From positions 143,528-163,926 of the forward strand of contig BJOX01000186.1 of assembly GCA_009731375.1 (NCBI GenBank): a stretch of 20,399 nt of DNA. Reading direction: 5' to 3'. The stretch is from Paulinella micropora (Eukaryota; Cercozoa; Imbricatea; Euglyphida). Made by a program: the position numbers and the translations under genes. Positions 1 to 9,260 of this stretch are shown in pieces; the stretch's first letter is position 1; each line of letters begins with the position of its first letter. The notes beneath the pieces are model-generated. The model was not told the origin of the DNA. It ran no database searches and was given only the letters and a program-made list of their open reading frames with translations.

Positions 1-98
1 CCTACCTTAGGACACCCCCTACCTTAGGACCCCCCCTACCTTAGGACACCCCCTACCTTAGGACACCCCCTACCTTAGGAGACCCCTTACCTCCCCAC
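1..98 (+). repeat. 17-bp repeat array, C-rich orientation
   Basis: About five head-to-tail units close to CCTACCTTAGGACACCC run to about position 90. A linker follows (about 88-118) that contains CTTTGTCTCTTATCAGTC. The reverse complement of this linker recurs at about 10165-10217, 10377-10429 and 10784-10837. The array leads into a CT tract ending in TTTGTAG, so the whole block reads as the distal part of an intron of the plus-strand gene that follows. Confidence 0.85.
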
Positions 99-111
99 TT
101 TGTCTCTTATC

Positions 112-117
112 AGTCTA

Positions 118-183
<66 letters not shown>

Positions 184-186
184 TAG
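112..186 (+). repeat. CT microsatellite acting as possible polypyrimidine tract and 3' splice site
   Basis: An almost pure CT run ends in TTTGTAG at 180-186. It has the form of a polypyrimidine tract plus acceptor. Using TAG at 186 would place a TGA (189-191) in the frame of the downstream coding segment. The acceptor used is therefore more likely AG at 200-201 or 209-210, or the exon has another phase. Confidence 0.6.
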
Positions 187-201
187 TTTGATCCGGGCCA
201 G

Positions 202-717
202 CAACCCAAGTTGGAGGCAAGAGTGGGGTGATAGTGGGCGTGGACGTCAAGAACGCCTCGGTTAGAGAGCAAGTGCCTGATCGTGTCAGGACGCAAGTTA
301 CAGCAATTGACATGGCTTTGTTCAAGCCACAAGACGGACCATTATGCATGCTGTTTGAATATCCCAGTGACGATGGACGTGTGTCGGTGCAAAAACCGAC
401 ACCGGCTGTCATTGAGGACGGTGAAGTTAAGGAATTCAAAGTGAAGGCTGGTCACTATGTTTTACACCAGGTATGGCGAAGTAGCTATGGCCCCCCCGAC
501 TGCCAAGCTTGTCTATCATCAGGCTTACGCAGTCCAGTTTACCGCTAATTTTGACGAGAATGGTGAGTGCGAAGTATGCGGCAACGAGGAAGCGCAGGAG
601 GAGGATGACACCTTGCCAAGTTGTAACTGCGTGTACTTAATCATAGGCACGTTGGAACCCTACGCGAAGTATACCACACCTGATAACGCAGTTTGGGATG
701 CTCTGGTCCTAAGGTAG
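202..717 (+). CDS. Partial plus-strand gene of unknown function, two exons seen
   Basis: The first coding segment (about 202-470) reads through VIVGVDVKNASVREQV and ends in HYVLHQ at CAG|GTATGG. The frame then changes. Removing a 37-nt GT-AG intron (471-507) joins phase 0 to phase 0 and continues LVYHQAYAVQF to a TAG at 715-717. The second exon has C-x2-C-x14-C-x-C (CEVC to CNC) around an acidic EEAQEEDD stretch, which might bind a metal. No family was recognised. The last residues (AVWDALVLR) are encoded in repeat sequence also found at 827-859. The exon may therefore end earlier, for example at AAG|GTAGGG, rather than at this stop. The 5' part lies outside the window. Confidence 0.5.
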
Positions 718-783
718 GGGGTCCTAAGGTAGGGGATGGTAAGGTAGGGGGTGTCTAAGGTAGGGAGTGTCCTAGATAATTAC

Positions 784-830
<47 letters not shown>

Positions 831-876
831 TGGGATGCTCTGGTCCTAAGGTAGGGGGTGTCTAAGGTACTAGGGG
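690..876 (+). repeat. Composite repeat module, G-rich orientation, with 33-bp direct repeats
   Basis: The order is an AGTTTGGGATGCTCTGG linker, several GTCCTAAGGTAGGGGG units, the linker CCTAGATAATTACAGAG, a GA tract (about 783-826), then the same AGTTTGGG linker and more 17-bp units. The 33 bases at 690-722 are repeated exactly at 827-859. Close copies of the same module occur at 8086-8203 and 19187-19310. The reverse complement of its ATAATTACAG linker is seen at about 12808-12820. It fills the gap between two convergent genes. Confidence 0.8.
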
Positions 877-884
877 GTCATTAC

Positions 885-1610
885 CGAAACGAGCACGTAC
901 CCCTCGCCGGACAAGTGGTCTAACACCACGCCTTCCACTGCAACCTGCTCTCCGATCGTGACTGTGTAAGATGCACCCGTCATAATAGGATTGCTGGCTT
1001 CAGGCGTGGATTGCTTGGACCGGGCCGGGCGCTGCCTTGCTTTGACCGGGCCGGGCGTTGCTTGCGGAGGAACAGGAACGAACGCAAGAAACTCATATTT
1101 CTCAGTGAGCTCCTTGGCCTTCGTGGTGACCTCGTCATCTGGGGAGCCGCCCTGATCCATCTCTGTCCTAAGTCTTCTACCTTGTCTACCAACTCTACCT
1201 CTTCTACCTCTATGCCTCCCGTCTCTGTGTTCTGCGATGGTTGCGCTTGCTGCTGCGGATCCTCCTGTAACTCTGGTATTATTTCCTCCTGGAGTCGATT
1301 GTCTAGGGCATCCCTGACACTGTCCAGGAAACCCTGCAGAGTCACCTCTTCCTCTCTGTACCTTACTCGCAGTTCATTATACTTGGCTTTAAACCTCATG
1401 TGCCTCCACAAGCGCCCACACATCTGGCCAAGTCCTGGGCATCATTACATCCTTCTTGCTCACAGAACGCGACGAACGCAGTGCTGTTGGCAAGTTTGCA
1501 GGCTTTTATGGCCTCACTATACAGATCCTGTCCGAGGGGAATGGGCACTGTTAGGTATTCTATTAGTTCGTTATGCCTGGGAGACGATGGAGAAGGTGGA
1601 GGAGGTGGAA

Positions 1611-1658
<48 letters not shown>

Positions 1659-1821
1659 CAGTAGTAGTAGTAGCAGTAGTAGCAGCAGTAGTAGTAGTAG
1701 TAGTAGTAGAAGAAGAAGAAGAAGAAGAAGAAGAAGAAGAAGAAGAAGAAGAAGAAGAAGAAGAAGAAGAAGACAGCAAAAGAGCCTTAACAACATCTGT
1801 GTGGTTTTTCACATCTTGCAT
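885..1821 (-). CDS. Minus-strand gene of unknown function, partial, three exons, with Ser/Thr run
   Basis: Read on the minus strand, exons 1821-1422, 1386-1181 and 1151-885 form one open frame of about 291 codons when introns of 35 nt (1421-1387) and 29 nt (1180-1152) are removed. Phases match at both joints. Without splicing the region shows two frameshifts. From the first Met the protein has MQDVKNHTDVVKAL, a long poly-Ser/poly-Thr run, a Pro-rich bit, a helical charged region (LRVRYREEEVTLQG), Gln-rich sequence and VTIGEQVAVEG near the end. It either splices at TCG|GTAATG (donor at 884) or stops at TAG 872-870, inside repeat sequence. The frame is open to about 1983, so the true start is uncertain. 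No family was recognised. Confidence 0.5.
1614..1772 (+). repeat. AGT then AGA trinucleotide microsatellite inside a coding frame
   Basis: About 30 AGT units (with AGC variants) are followed by about 20 AGA units. On the minus strand this reads as Ser codons then Thr codons with a few Ala, in frame with the flanking protein. The array length is therefore a potential source of protein length variation. Confidence 0.85.
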
Positions 1822-1992
1822 CCACTGTGGAAGGGGAAGGGGAGTCACGAGGGATAGAATATGTACACTTGCTTGCGCGTCCGAATATCGGATGGGAGTA
1901 GCTATCTTACCACTGCAAGGGGAGGGGGGATCGGGATTTTTGTTAGGGGTGCATCCCGTTGCAATTGCAGCCAACGCAGACAAGGGAGAAGA

Positions 1993-2820
1993 CGAAGAAG
2001 AAGAAGAAGAAGAAGAAGAAGAAGAAGAAGAAGAAGAAGAAGAAGAAGAAGAAGAAGAAGAAGAAGANNNNNNNNNNNNNNNNNNNNNNNNNNNNNNNNN
2101 NNNNNNNNNNNNNNNNNNNNNNNNNNNNNNNNNNNNNNNNNNNNNNNNNNNNNNNNNNNNNNNNNNNNNNNNNNNNNNNNNNNNNNNNNNNNNNNNNNNN
2201 NNNNNNNNNNNNNNNNNNNNNNNNNNNNNNNNNNNNNNNNNNNNNNNNNNNNNNNNNNNNNNNNNNNNNNNNNNNNNNNNNNNNNNNNNNNNNNNNNNNN
2301 NNNNNNNNNNNNNNNNNNNNNNNNNNNNNNNNNNNNNNNNNNNNNNNNNNNNNNNNNNNNNNNNNNNNNNNNNNNNNNNNNNNNNNNNNNNNNNNNNNNN
2401 NNNNNNNNNNNNNNNNNNNNNNNNNNNNNNNNNNNNNNNNNNNNNNNNNNNNNNNNNNNNNNNNNNNNNNNNNNNNNNNNNNNNNNNNNNNNNNNNNNNN
2501 NNNNNNNNNNNNNNNNNNNNNNNNNNNNNNNNNNNNNNNNNNNNNNNNNNNNNNNNNNNNNNNNNNNNNNNNNNNNNNNNNNNNNNNNNNNNNNNNNNNN
2601 NNNNNNNNNNNNNNNNNNNNNNNNNNNNNNNNNNNNNNNNNNNNNNNNNNNNNNNNNNNNNNNNNNNNNNNNNNNNNNNNNNNNNNNNNNNNNNNNNNNN
2701 NNNNNNNNNNNNNNNNNNNNNNNNNNNNNNNNNNNNNNNNNNNNNNNNNNNNNNNNNNNNNNNNNCTTCTTCTTCTTCTTCTTCTTCTTCTTCTTCTTCT
2801 TCTTCTTCTTCTTCTTCTTC
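1993..2820. repeat. GAA repeat, 698-bp N gap, CTT repeat
   Basis: GAA units run from about 1993 into the gap at 2068. The sequence leaving the gap at 2766 is CTT units up to about 2820. The motif changes strand across the gap. Either a real inverted microsatellite lies here or the two contigs were joined in the wrong relative orientation. Confidence 0.85.
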
Positions 2821-3212
2821 ATCTCCATTTCGTCGGAATCGGAACCCCCCTCCAACTCGAGCTCATCGTCCTCCTCTTGGGGTACATTGTCTTCGGGAGA
2901 AGACTCGTCATTCTCCTTCCCTTTCTTCTCCTTCTTTCCTTTTTTCTCGTTCTTTCCTTACTTCTCCTTCTTTCCTTTTTTGTGTATAACCTCGTCTTCG
3001 GAACTAGACTCGTCATTCTCCTGTCCATGTTTGGTCTTCCTCTGCTTCTTTCCTGTCTCCTTCCTTCCTTTTGTGACAATGTCCTCATCGTCATCACTCT
3101 TTGTACGTGCCCCAGTACCGCTTACGTACTTGGTTCGATGTTTGGGGCCTTGTCTTCCTTTTTCTCGCTGGGCTTTGGAGTCTTGATTGTTGAGGTCATC
3201 AGTCTCTTGTTT
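2821..3212 (-). CDS. Minus-strand Lys/Asp/Glu-rich coding fragment, interrupted
   Basis: Read from 3212 downward, one frame gives a charged low-complexity protein of alternating basic and acidic blocks: TKSDDDEDIVTKGRKE, ENDESSSEDEV, ENDESSPEDNV, then EEDDELELEGGSDSD and a Lys run in the AAG repeat. Two near-identical ENDESS blocks suggest an internal duplication. The frame has one TAA within GKKEK/GKNEK that no short intron removes cleanly. Such charged tails are common in nucleolar and chromatin proteins, but no domain is visible. It could be an upstream exon of the minus-strand gene at 1821-885 or a separate decayed gene. Both ends are lost in gaps. Confidence 0.35.
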
Positions 3213-4157
3213 NNNNNNNNNNNNNNNNNNNNNNNNNNNNNNNNNNNNNNNNNNNNNNNNNNNNNNNNNNNNNNNNNNNNNNNNNNNNNNNNNNNNNNNN
3301 NNNNNNNNNNNNNNNNNNNNNNNNNNNNNNNNNNNNNNNNNNNNNNNNNNNNNNNNNNNNNNNNNNNNNNNNNNNNNNNNNNNNNNNNNNNNNNNNNNNN
3401 NNNNNNNNNNNNNNNNNNNNNNNNNNNNNNNNNNNNNNNNNNNNNNNNNNNNNNNNNNNNNNNNNNNNNNNNNNNNNNNNNNNNNNNNNNNNNNNNNNNN
3501 NNNNNNNNNNNNNNNNNNNNNNNNNNNNNNNNNNNNNNNNNNNNNNNNNNNNNNNNNNNNNNNNNNNNNNNNNNNNNNNNNNNNNNNNNNNNNNNNNNNN
3601 NNNNNNNNNNNNNNNNNNNNNNNNNNNNNNNNNNNNNNNNNNNNNNNNNNNNNNNNNNNNNNNNNNNNNNNNNNNNNNNNNNNNNNNNNNNNNNNNNNNN
3701 NNNNNNNNNNNNNNNNNNNNNNNNNNNNNNNNNNNNNNNNNNNNNNNNNNNNNNNNNNNNNNNNNNNNNNNNNNNNNNNNNNNNNNNNNNNNNNNNNNNN
3801 NNNNNNNNNNNNNNNNNNNNNNNNNNNNNNNNNNNNNNNNNNNNNNNNNNNNNNNNNNNNNNNNNNNNNNNNNNNNNNNNNNNNNNNNNNNNNNNNNNNN
3901 NNNNNNNNNNNNNNNNNNNNNNNNNNNNNNNNNNNNNNNNNNNNNNNNNNNNNNNNNNNNNNNNNNNNNNNNNNNNNNNNNNNNNNNNNNNNNNNNNNNN
4001 NNNNNNNNNNNNNNNNNNNNNNNNNNNNNNNNNNNNNNNNNNNNNNNNNNNNNNNNNNNNNNNNNNNNNNNNNNNNNNNNNNNNNNNNNNNNNNNNNNNN
4101 NNNNNNNNNNNNNNNNNNNNNNNNNNNNNNNNNNNNNNNNNNNNNNNNNNNNNNNNN
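3213..4157. other. Assembly gap (945 N)
   Basis: A run of N. The left edge breaks a minus-strand coding fragment. The right edge begins directly inside one arm of an inverted repeat, so the real inverted repeat may be longer. Confidence 1.
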
Positions 4158-4284
4158 GGCGGCACGGGCGAGGGCGGCAAGATGATCGAAGAGAGAGAGA
4201 AAGAGAAAGAAAGAGAGAGAAAGAGAGAGAGAGAGAGGGAGTGAGTGAGTGAGTGAGAGAGAGTGTGTGTGTGTGTGTGTGTGT

Positions 4285-4320
<36 letters not shown>

Positions 4321-4346
4321 GAGAGAGAGAGTGTTTGTGTGTGTGT

Positions 4347-4402
<56 letters not shown>

Positions 4403-4522
4403 GAGAGAGTGAGTGAGAGAGAGTGTGTGTGTATGTGTGTGTGGGAGAGAGGGAGCTCTCTCTCTCTCTCTTCTCTCTCTTTCTCTCTCTTCGATCATCT
4501 TGCCGCCCTCGCCCGTGCCGCC
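4158..4522. repeat. Perfect 32-bp inverted repeat around GA/GT microsatellite
   Basis: Bases 4158-4189 (starting GGCGGCACGGGCGAGG) are the exact reverse complement of 4491-4522. The stem continues into GA on the left and CT on the right. The 300-bp interior is GA, GAGT and GT tracts with a switch to CT near 4455. GC-rich non-repetitive arms of this kind cannot be explained by microsatellite slippage. Confidence 0.9.
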
Positions 4523-4670
4523 GCCGCTGCCGCCGCTCTCTCTCTCTCTCTCTCTTTCTCTCTCTTTCTTTTTCTCTCTCTCTCTCTCACATACACACTC
4601 TCTCTCTCTCTCACTCACTCTCTTTCTCTATCTCTCTCTCTCTCTGAGAGAGAGAGAGAGAGAGAGAGCG
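4523..4670. repeat. CT tract followed by GA tract (palindromic junction)
   Basis: CT runs with small interruptions extend from about 4535 to 4645. They switch directly to GA at CTCTGAGAG and run to about 4670. The junction is self-complementary. Confidence 0.8.
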
Positions 4671-4876
4671 AGGTCGAGGGCGAGGGCGAGGGCGAGGGCG
4701 AGGTCGATGGCGAGGGCAAGGGTGAGGGCAAGGGCGATGGCGATGGCGAGGGCAAGGGCGAGGGTGAGGTTGATGGCGAGGGGGAGGGCGAGGTCGAAGG
4801 CGAGGGCAAGAGCGAGGGGAGGGCGAGGGCGAGGTCGAGGGCGAGGGCGAGGGCGAGGGCGAGGGCGAGGGCGAGG
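4671..4876 (+). repeat. GAGGGC hexanucleotide minisatellite
   Basis: About 34 units of GAGGGC with GATGGC, GAGGTC and AAGGGC variants. Open frames through it encode only Arg-Ala or Glu-Gly runs, so no gene is called. It abuts the AAGC satellite without spacer. Confidence 0.9.
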
Positions 4877-6002
4877 AGCAAGCAAGCAAGCAAGCAAACA
4901 AACAAACAAACAAACAAGCAAGCAAGCAAGCGAACAAGCGAACAAACAAGCAAGCAAACAAGCAAACAAACAAGCAAGCAAGCAAGCAAGCAAACAAGCA
5001 AACAAGCAAGCAAAACAAGCCAACAAACAAACAAGCAAGCAAGCAAGCAAACAAACAAACAAAAAAACAAGCAAAAAACAAACGAGCAAGCAAGCAATCA
5101 AACAAGCAAGCAAGCAAGCAAGCAAACAAGCAAACAAGCAAGCAAACAAGCAAACAAACAAGCAAGCAAGCAAGCAAACAAGCAAACAAGCAAGCAAACA
5201 AGCAAACAAGCAAGCAAGCAAGCAAGCAAGCAAACAAGCAAGCAAACAAGCAAGCAAACAAGCAAGCAAACAAGCAAGCAAACAAGCAAGCAAACAAGCA
5301 AGCAAGCAAGCAAACAAACAAACAAGCAAGCAAGCAAGCAAGCAAACAAACAAACAAACAAACAAGCAAGCAAGCAAACAAGTAAACAAGCAAGCAAACA
5401 AGCAAACAAGCAAGCAAGCAAGCAAGCAAACAAGCAAGCAAACAAGCAAGCAAACAAGCAAGCAAACAAGCAAGCAAACAAGCAAGCAAACAAGCAAGCA
5501 AACAAGCAAGCAAACAAGCAAGCAAACAAGCAAGCAAACAAGCAAGCAAACAAGCAAGCAAACAAGCAAGCAAACAAGCAAGCAAACAAGCAAGCAAACA
5601 AGCAAGCAAGCAAGCAAACAAACAAACAAGCAAGCAAGCAAGCAAGCAAACAAACAAACAAACAAACAAGCAAGCAAGCAAACAAGTAAACAAGCAAGCA
5701 AACAAGCAAACAAGCAAGCAAGCAAGCAAGCAAACAAGCAAGCAAACAAGCAAGCAAGCAAGCAAACAAACAAACAAGCAAGCAAGCAAGCAAGCAAACA
5801 AACAAACAAGCAAGCAAGCAAGCAAGCAAACAAACAAGCAAACAAGCAAACAAGCAAAACAAACAAATAAGCAAACAAGCAAGCAAGCAAGCAAGCATGC
5901 AAGCAAGCAAACAAGCAAACAAACAAGCAAACAAGCAAACGAGCAAGCAAGCAAGCAAGCAAGCAAACAAGCAAGCAAGCAAGCAAACAAGCAAACAAGC
6001 AT

Positions 6003-6034
<32 letters not shown>

Positions 6035-6112
6035 ACAAGCAAACAAGCATGCAAGCAAGCCAACAAACAAACAAGCAAGCAAGCAGCAAGCAAACAAGCA
6101 AGCAAGCAAGCA
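4877..6112 (+). repeat. AAGC/AAAC tetranucleotide satellite, 1.24 kb
   Basis: AAGC and AAAC units mixed in a 4-bp register. The plus strand is almost free of T. Around 5440-5600 it settles into a regular 12-bp unit (CAAGCAAGCAAA). Rare variants mark higher-order copies: AAGTAAAC occurs at 5380-5387 and again at 5684-5691 with the same flanks. GCATGC variants appear near 5896, 6000 and 6047. All long frames are repeat translations. Confidence 0.95.
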
Positions 6113-6690
6113 AAAAATACAGTCAACACACAAGATCTCACACACATATAAATACGGAAGTAAGTAAATAAATCAATAAATAATTAATTAAGTAAGTAAA
6201 TGAAAGAAATAAATGAATAATTACCTGCATACAGTGCATACATACGTATGTGACATTTCGTGTGCTATGCTTTTGCTTGCCACAAAACAGACAAACTGAA
6301 ATACAATACAGTCAACACCCACATAATATTAAATACAACACACTCACTCACAACGCACATACAACACAGCACGCTCAAATACAGGCATACTCAGCACACG
6401 CAAACATACAGAGGATGCCAGGAAAAGTCCACTCAGGAAAAGTCCACTGGATGCCAAAAAACTAGCCTAATGCCGATATTCCCTGCATGGCACGGCAAGA
6501 TTATTTTCTTTAAAAACGAACGCTTCTGCTTTGTTTTTGTCTAACGCGCTAGCATTTACACGCCCAAACAGGTCTACACGTATTATTTCATTACGCCTTC
6601 ATCATTTCAATACGCGTTTGGCATGTGATTCAGAGTGCTTTTTCAGTTTGGCTACTTCAAATTTTGGATTGCTGCAACATCGCCTGGAAA
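6113..6690. other. AT-rich spacer, no gene seen
   Basis: AT-rich sequence with degenerate GTAAGTAAATAAAT tetranucleotide runs (about 6160-6220), a repeated TACAGTCAACAC motif (6118 and 6306) and a 15-bp direct repeat CAGGAAAAGTCCACT at about 6419-6449. It probably holds the upstream region of the gene starting at 6691. No convincing coding frame or core promoter motif stands out. Confidence 0.5.
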
Positions 6691-7436
6691 ATGTCTGCTC
6701 CCTGTGTGTCGTCACTACTTGTTTCTGTTGGACCAGACGTGTACCATGTAGTTTCTGGCCAACGTAGCAAGTCTTCCAGAAGTAAGTAAGTAGACGTTGC
6801 TCTCAGCAGCAGACGGAAATCGCAGGCAGGCTATCACCAGAGCGAAGCTTAAAGCAGTGGACATCTTCAGTGCGCGAAAGGTCTCACAGAAGACCCATGC
6901 ATATCTCCATAGCTTTCTTTCATCAAGTAGCGTCGCCTCCACCTCAGAGGGCAGCGTGCGTAAAAGTGAATCTAGTTCGCAAACAGTGCCGTATTCTCGA
7001 CAGCGCCTCGATCATAGTACAGTGGATCCAGAACACGCGAAGAGACTTCAAAAAAGCAGGAAATATCAGGAAATTTTGCGGTCTAGCTCATCGTTGTCAA
7101 AGGAAGTGACGGACGAACAGCTTGAACAATTGCTGATGTCGAAACAAAGACAAAAGAGGTTCCAAGACTGCACAAGCAGCTAAGCGAAGGCGCAAGGCGG
7201 CCCGGCGGGTGGACTACGGGGAATCAGATCCAGGAGAAGCAGATGAGGAATGGCAAGAGGAGAAAGCTGGGAAAGAGTTGGAGGATGAACCAGTTACCTG
7301 GGTTTGCGACGTCTGCAATCATCCGAACTATGGCCCGCTCCCAGGCAGCGTGGACTTTAAGGCTGCGAGCTATGTGGGGCGGGGCTCTCGGAGACATCGG
7401 AGGTGGAGGAAGATGATTAAAGCCTGCGTTAGGTAG
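6691..7436 (+). CDS. Three-exon gene, basic Ser-rich protein of unknown function, about 229 aa
   Basis: ATG at 6691 opens MSAPCVSSLLVSVGPDVYHV. The exon ends at 6781 before a consensus GTAAGT. A 25-nt intron (6782-6806, ending CTCAG) restores frame into exon 2 (6807-7158). A 31-nt intron (7159-7189) then leads into exon 3 (7190-7436, TAG). Both joints keep phase. The middle is Ser-rich and probably disordered (FLSSSSVASTSEGS). The second joint forms a basic KRRKAARR-like patch, a possible nuclear signal, followed by an acidic stretch (ESDPGEADEEWQEE). The tail has W-x-C-x2-C-x3-N, like the first half of a RanBP2-type zinc finger, but the second Cys pair is missing. From 7251 onward the gene lies in a block duplicated at 18347. 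Without splicing there would be two frameshifts. Confidence 0.5.
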
Positions 7437-8085
7437 TCGCTTGCAATGTTCCCTGCATTTATCGCGTGAAAATTTGCTTGAAACGTGTACATTGTGTTGG
7501 TGAGGTGGGTTGGCGCAGTGCGAGGCGGTACCCTGATTGCAGGCGGTCGGTGGCTGGCAAGTGCAAACAGCAGCTGGGAATATCAGGAATTTGTTTTTTT
7601 TTTCGTGATTAATAGTTGTTTTGCTAAGTTTGCAGCATGGTACTCGTTTGTTTATGACTAGGTGCTAGTAATAATATTGATTAGCTGTTCTCGTGACCCA
7701 GCGCTCAATGTATTGCTGTAGAGTGCTGTGCAGTGGCTGGCAAGTGCCACCAGCGACAGGAAATTTGCGGAAATAGATGACATAAATACATTTATGAGTT
7801 TTTGATTTATTTCCGATCTTTGGACTTGCACAAACATGCTCATAATGCATGGCTCTCAATGAGTTTGCTGATAGTGGTGCTGTTTCGCCAGCAATCTTGC
7901 ATAGTCGTCTTAAGTCATCTTCAATCAGCTTTCACGTTTTTTTCGCTTTTTTTTGTAATAAATTACTGTTTTATTAATAATAATGAGTTGTTAGCGATAA
8001 TTGGGTAATTTTAATAATTTGTGCAAAAATTCATTTTCCGTACGACCGGACTTTGGAGCGGCCCCTCTTATCTTGAACCGGATCA

Positions 8086-8203
8086 GGTAGGGGATGTCTA
8101 AGGTAGGGGGTGTCCTAGATAATTACAGAGAAAGAGAGAGAGAAAGAGAGACAGACAGAGACAGAGAGAAAGTAGTTTGGGTTGCTCTGGTAGTAAGGTA
8201 GGG
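8086..8203 (+). repeat. Composite repeat module inside copy A
   Basis: GGATCAG|GTAGGGGATGTCTAAGG, the linker CCTAGATAATTACAGAG, a GA tract with GACA variants, then AAGTAG|TTTGGGTTGCTCTGG and a final GTAGGGG. The stretch from GTAGGGG to AAAGTAG begins with GT and ends with AG. Same architecture as 690-876. Confidence 0.8.
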
Positions 8204-8644
8204 GAACTGAGTCCGCTGAGAAATAGCCGGTTGGACCTGGAAAATGGCCGACCTAATCACCAGAAGTCGAAATGACATCATAGTTTGATTATTTACATGT
8301 ATGGGCATCGATTGCGCCAGCAGTCTTGTTGTTATACCTCGAATTCCCTTGTCAAACCACCACAAGACTGTCAGGAATTCAGGTCCTGGTTTTTATGCCT
8401 GAGTCGGCTGATTGCGACCTTGTTAGCATCAAAAACATGCGCTACAGCATCGATACAGCATTGATAAATCATCTTTCTGATGTCCTCTACCTACACAAAC
8501 ACAAACAGTTGGTGGGACCTTGTGTAACGGTCACGTAAATTCAAAATTTGAACAGTGGTGGCACCATCAAGGATTTTCAGTGGTGACGAAACCGCCTGAC
8601 TGCGCGTCCGATTACATATCCCACAGCTTTTAGCATGTCAAAAA

Positions 8645-9260
8645 CATTGCACTGACGCTGTCTATCAGCTGCAAACAGCAACACACCAGTGCAGCAACTG
8701 TAACGGTCACACAGATTCAAATTTCAATCTAGGCCCCATACTACACCACACCAGGAACCACAAGACCTCCACCAACCTGCCCGCACCTGCCCGCAGTCCA
8801 TACCAGCAGCACACCCATTGTACTGCATGCTAATACAGGAAATCTAGCAAATACTTCACCTCTGCAACAGCTACCTACCACCCACACCTCGACCTAAGCT
8901 GTTGCACTCTCACCAGCACCAGGCTGGTGTTCCCTGCACTTTACCTTTGGGTTGCGGGGTAAGAAACACCAGCAAGCTCGTGTGTCGCAAGCCACAACCA
9001 TTGCATTGACGCTGTCCATCAGTTGCAAACAGCAGCACACCAGTGCAGCAACTGTAACTGTTACACAGATTCAAATTTCAATCTAGGCCCCATACCAACA
9101 CAGCACACCAGGAACCACCAGACCTCCACCAACCTGCCCGCACCTGCCCGCAGTCCATACCACCAGCAAACACATTATACTGCATGCCGACACACGAAAT
9201 CTAGCAAATACTGCACCTCTGCAACAGCTACCTACCACCCACACCTCGACCTAAACTGTT
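8645..9260 (+). repeat. Tandem duplication, period 354 bp
   Basis: A unit of about 255 bp starting CATTGCACTGACGCTGTC at 8645 recurs at 8999 with few changes, separated by about 100 bp. The spacer contains a small hairpin (CACCAGC, loop, GCTGGTG near 8917-8935). The same pair occurs at 19761 and 20115 in copy B, so the tandem event came before the block duplication. Confidence 0.9.

Noticed and set aside
1-90. CRISPR array or telomere repeat
   Set aside because: Units are 17 bp with no spacers, so it is not CRISPR. The TTAGG core is embedded in a longer unit and dispersed internally on both strands, unlike a telomere.
110-439. Minus-strand frame opposite the first plus-strand exon
   Set aside because: Its composition is that of an antisense shadow, and it begins in the GA/CT tract. 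The plus-strand frame is clearly the protein-like one.
491-497. Seven-C homopolymer as a programmed or sequencing frameshift site
   Set aside because: A 37-nt GT-AG intron (471-507) covering it explains the frame change with exact phase, and the same solution works in several other genes.
980-1423. Continuous minus-strand frame through 1180 to 980
   Set aside because: Past position 1180 this frame loses protein character (RSPRRPRSSLRN), while another frame (EVTTKAKELTEKYEF) takes over. It is a shadow beyond the splice site.
4409-6147. Very long open frames on both strands (Ser-Lys-Gln, Cys-Leu-Ala, Arg-Ala runs)
   Set aside because: They are direct translations of GA/CT, GAGGGC and AAGC/AAAC repeats. 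No unique protein sequence flanks or interrupts them.
7658-7859. Minus-strand frames of 61-64 codons in copies A and B
   Set aside because: Short, no splice context or protein-like pattern, and located in the 3' flank of a plus-strand gene.
8326-8538. 70-codon frame conserved in both 2-kb copies
   Set aside because: The copies are almost identical DNA, so conservation of the frame carries no independent evidence. The start is not ATG and no family is recognised.
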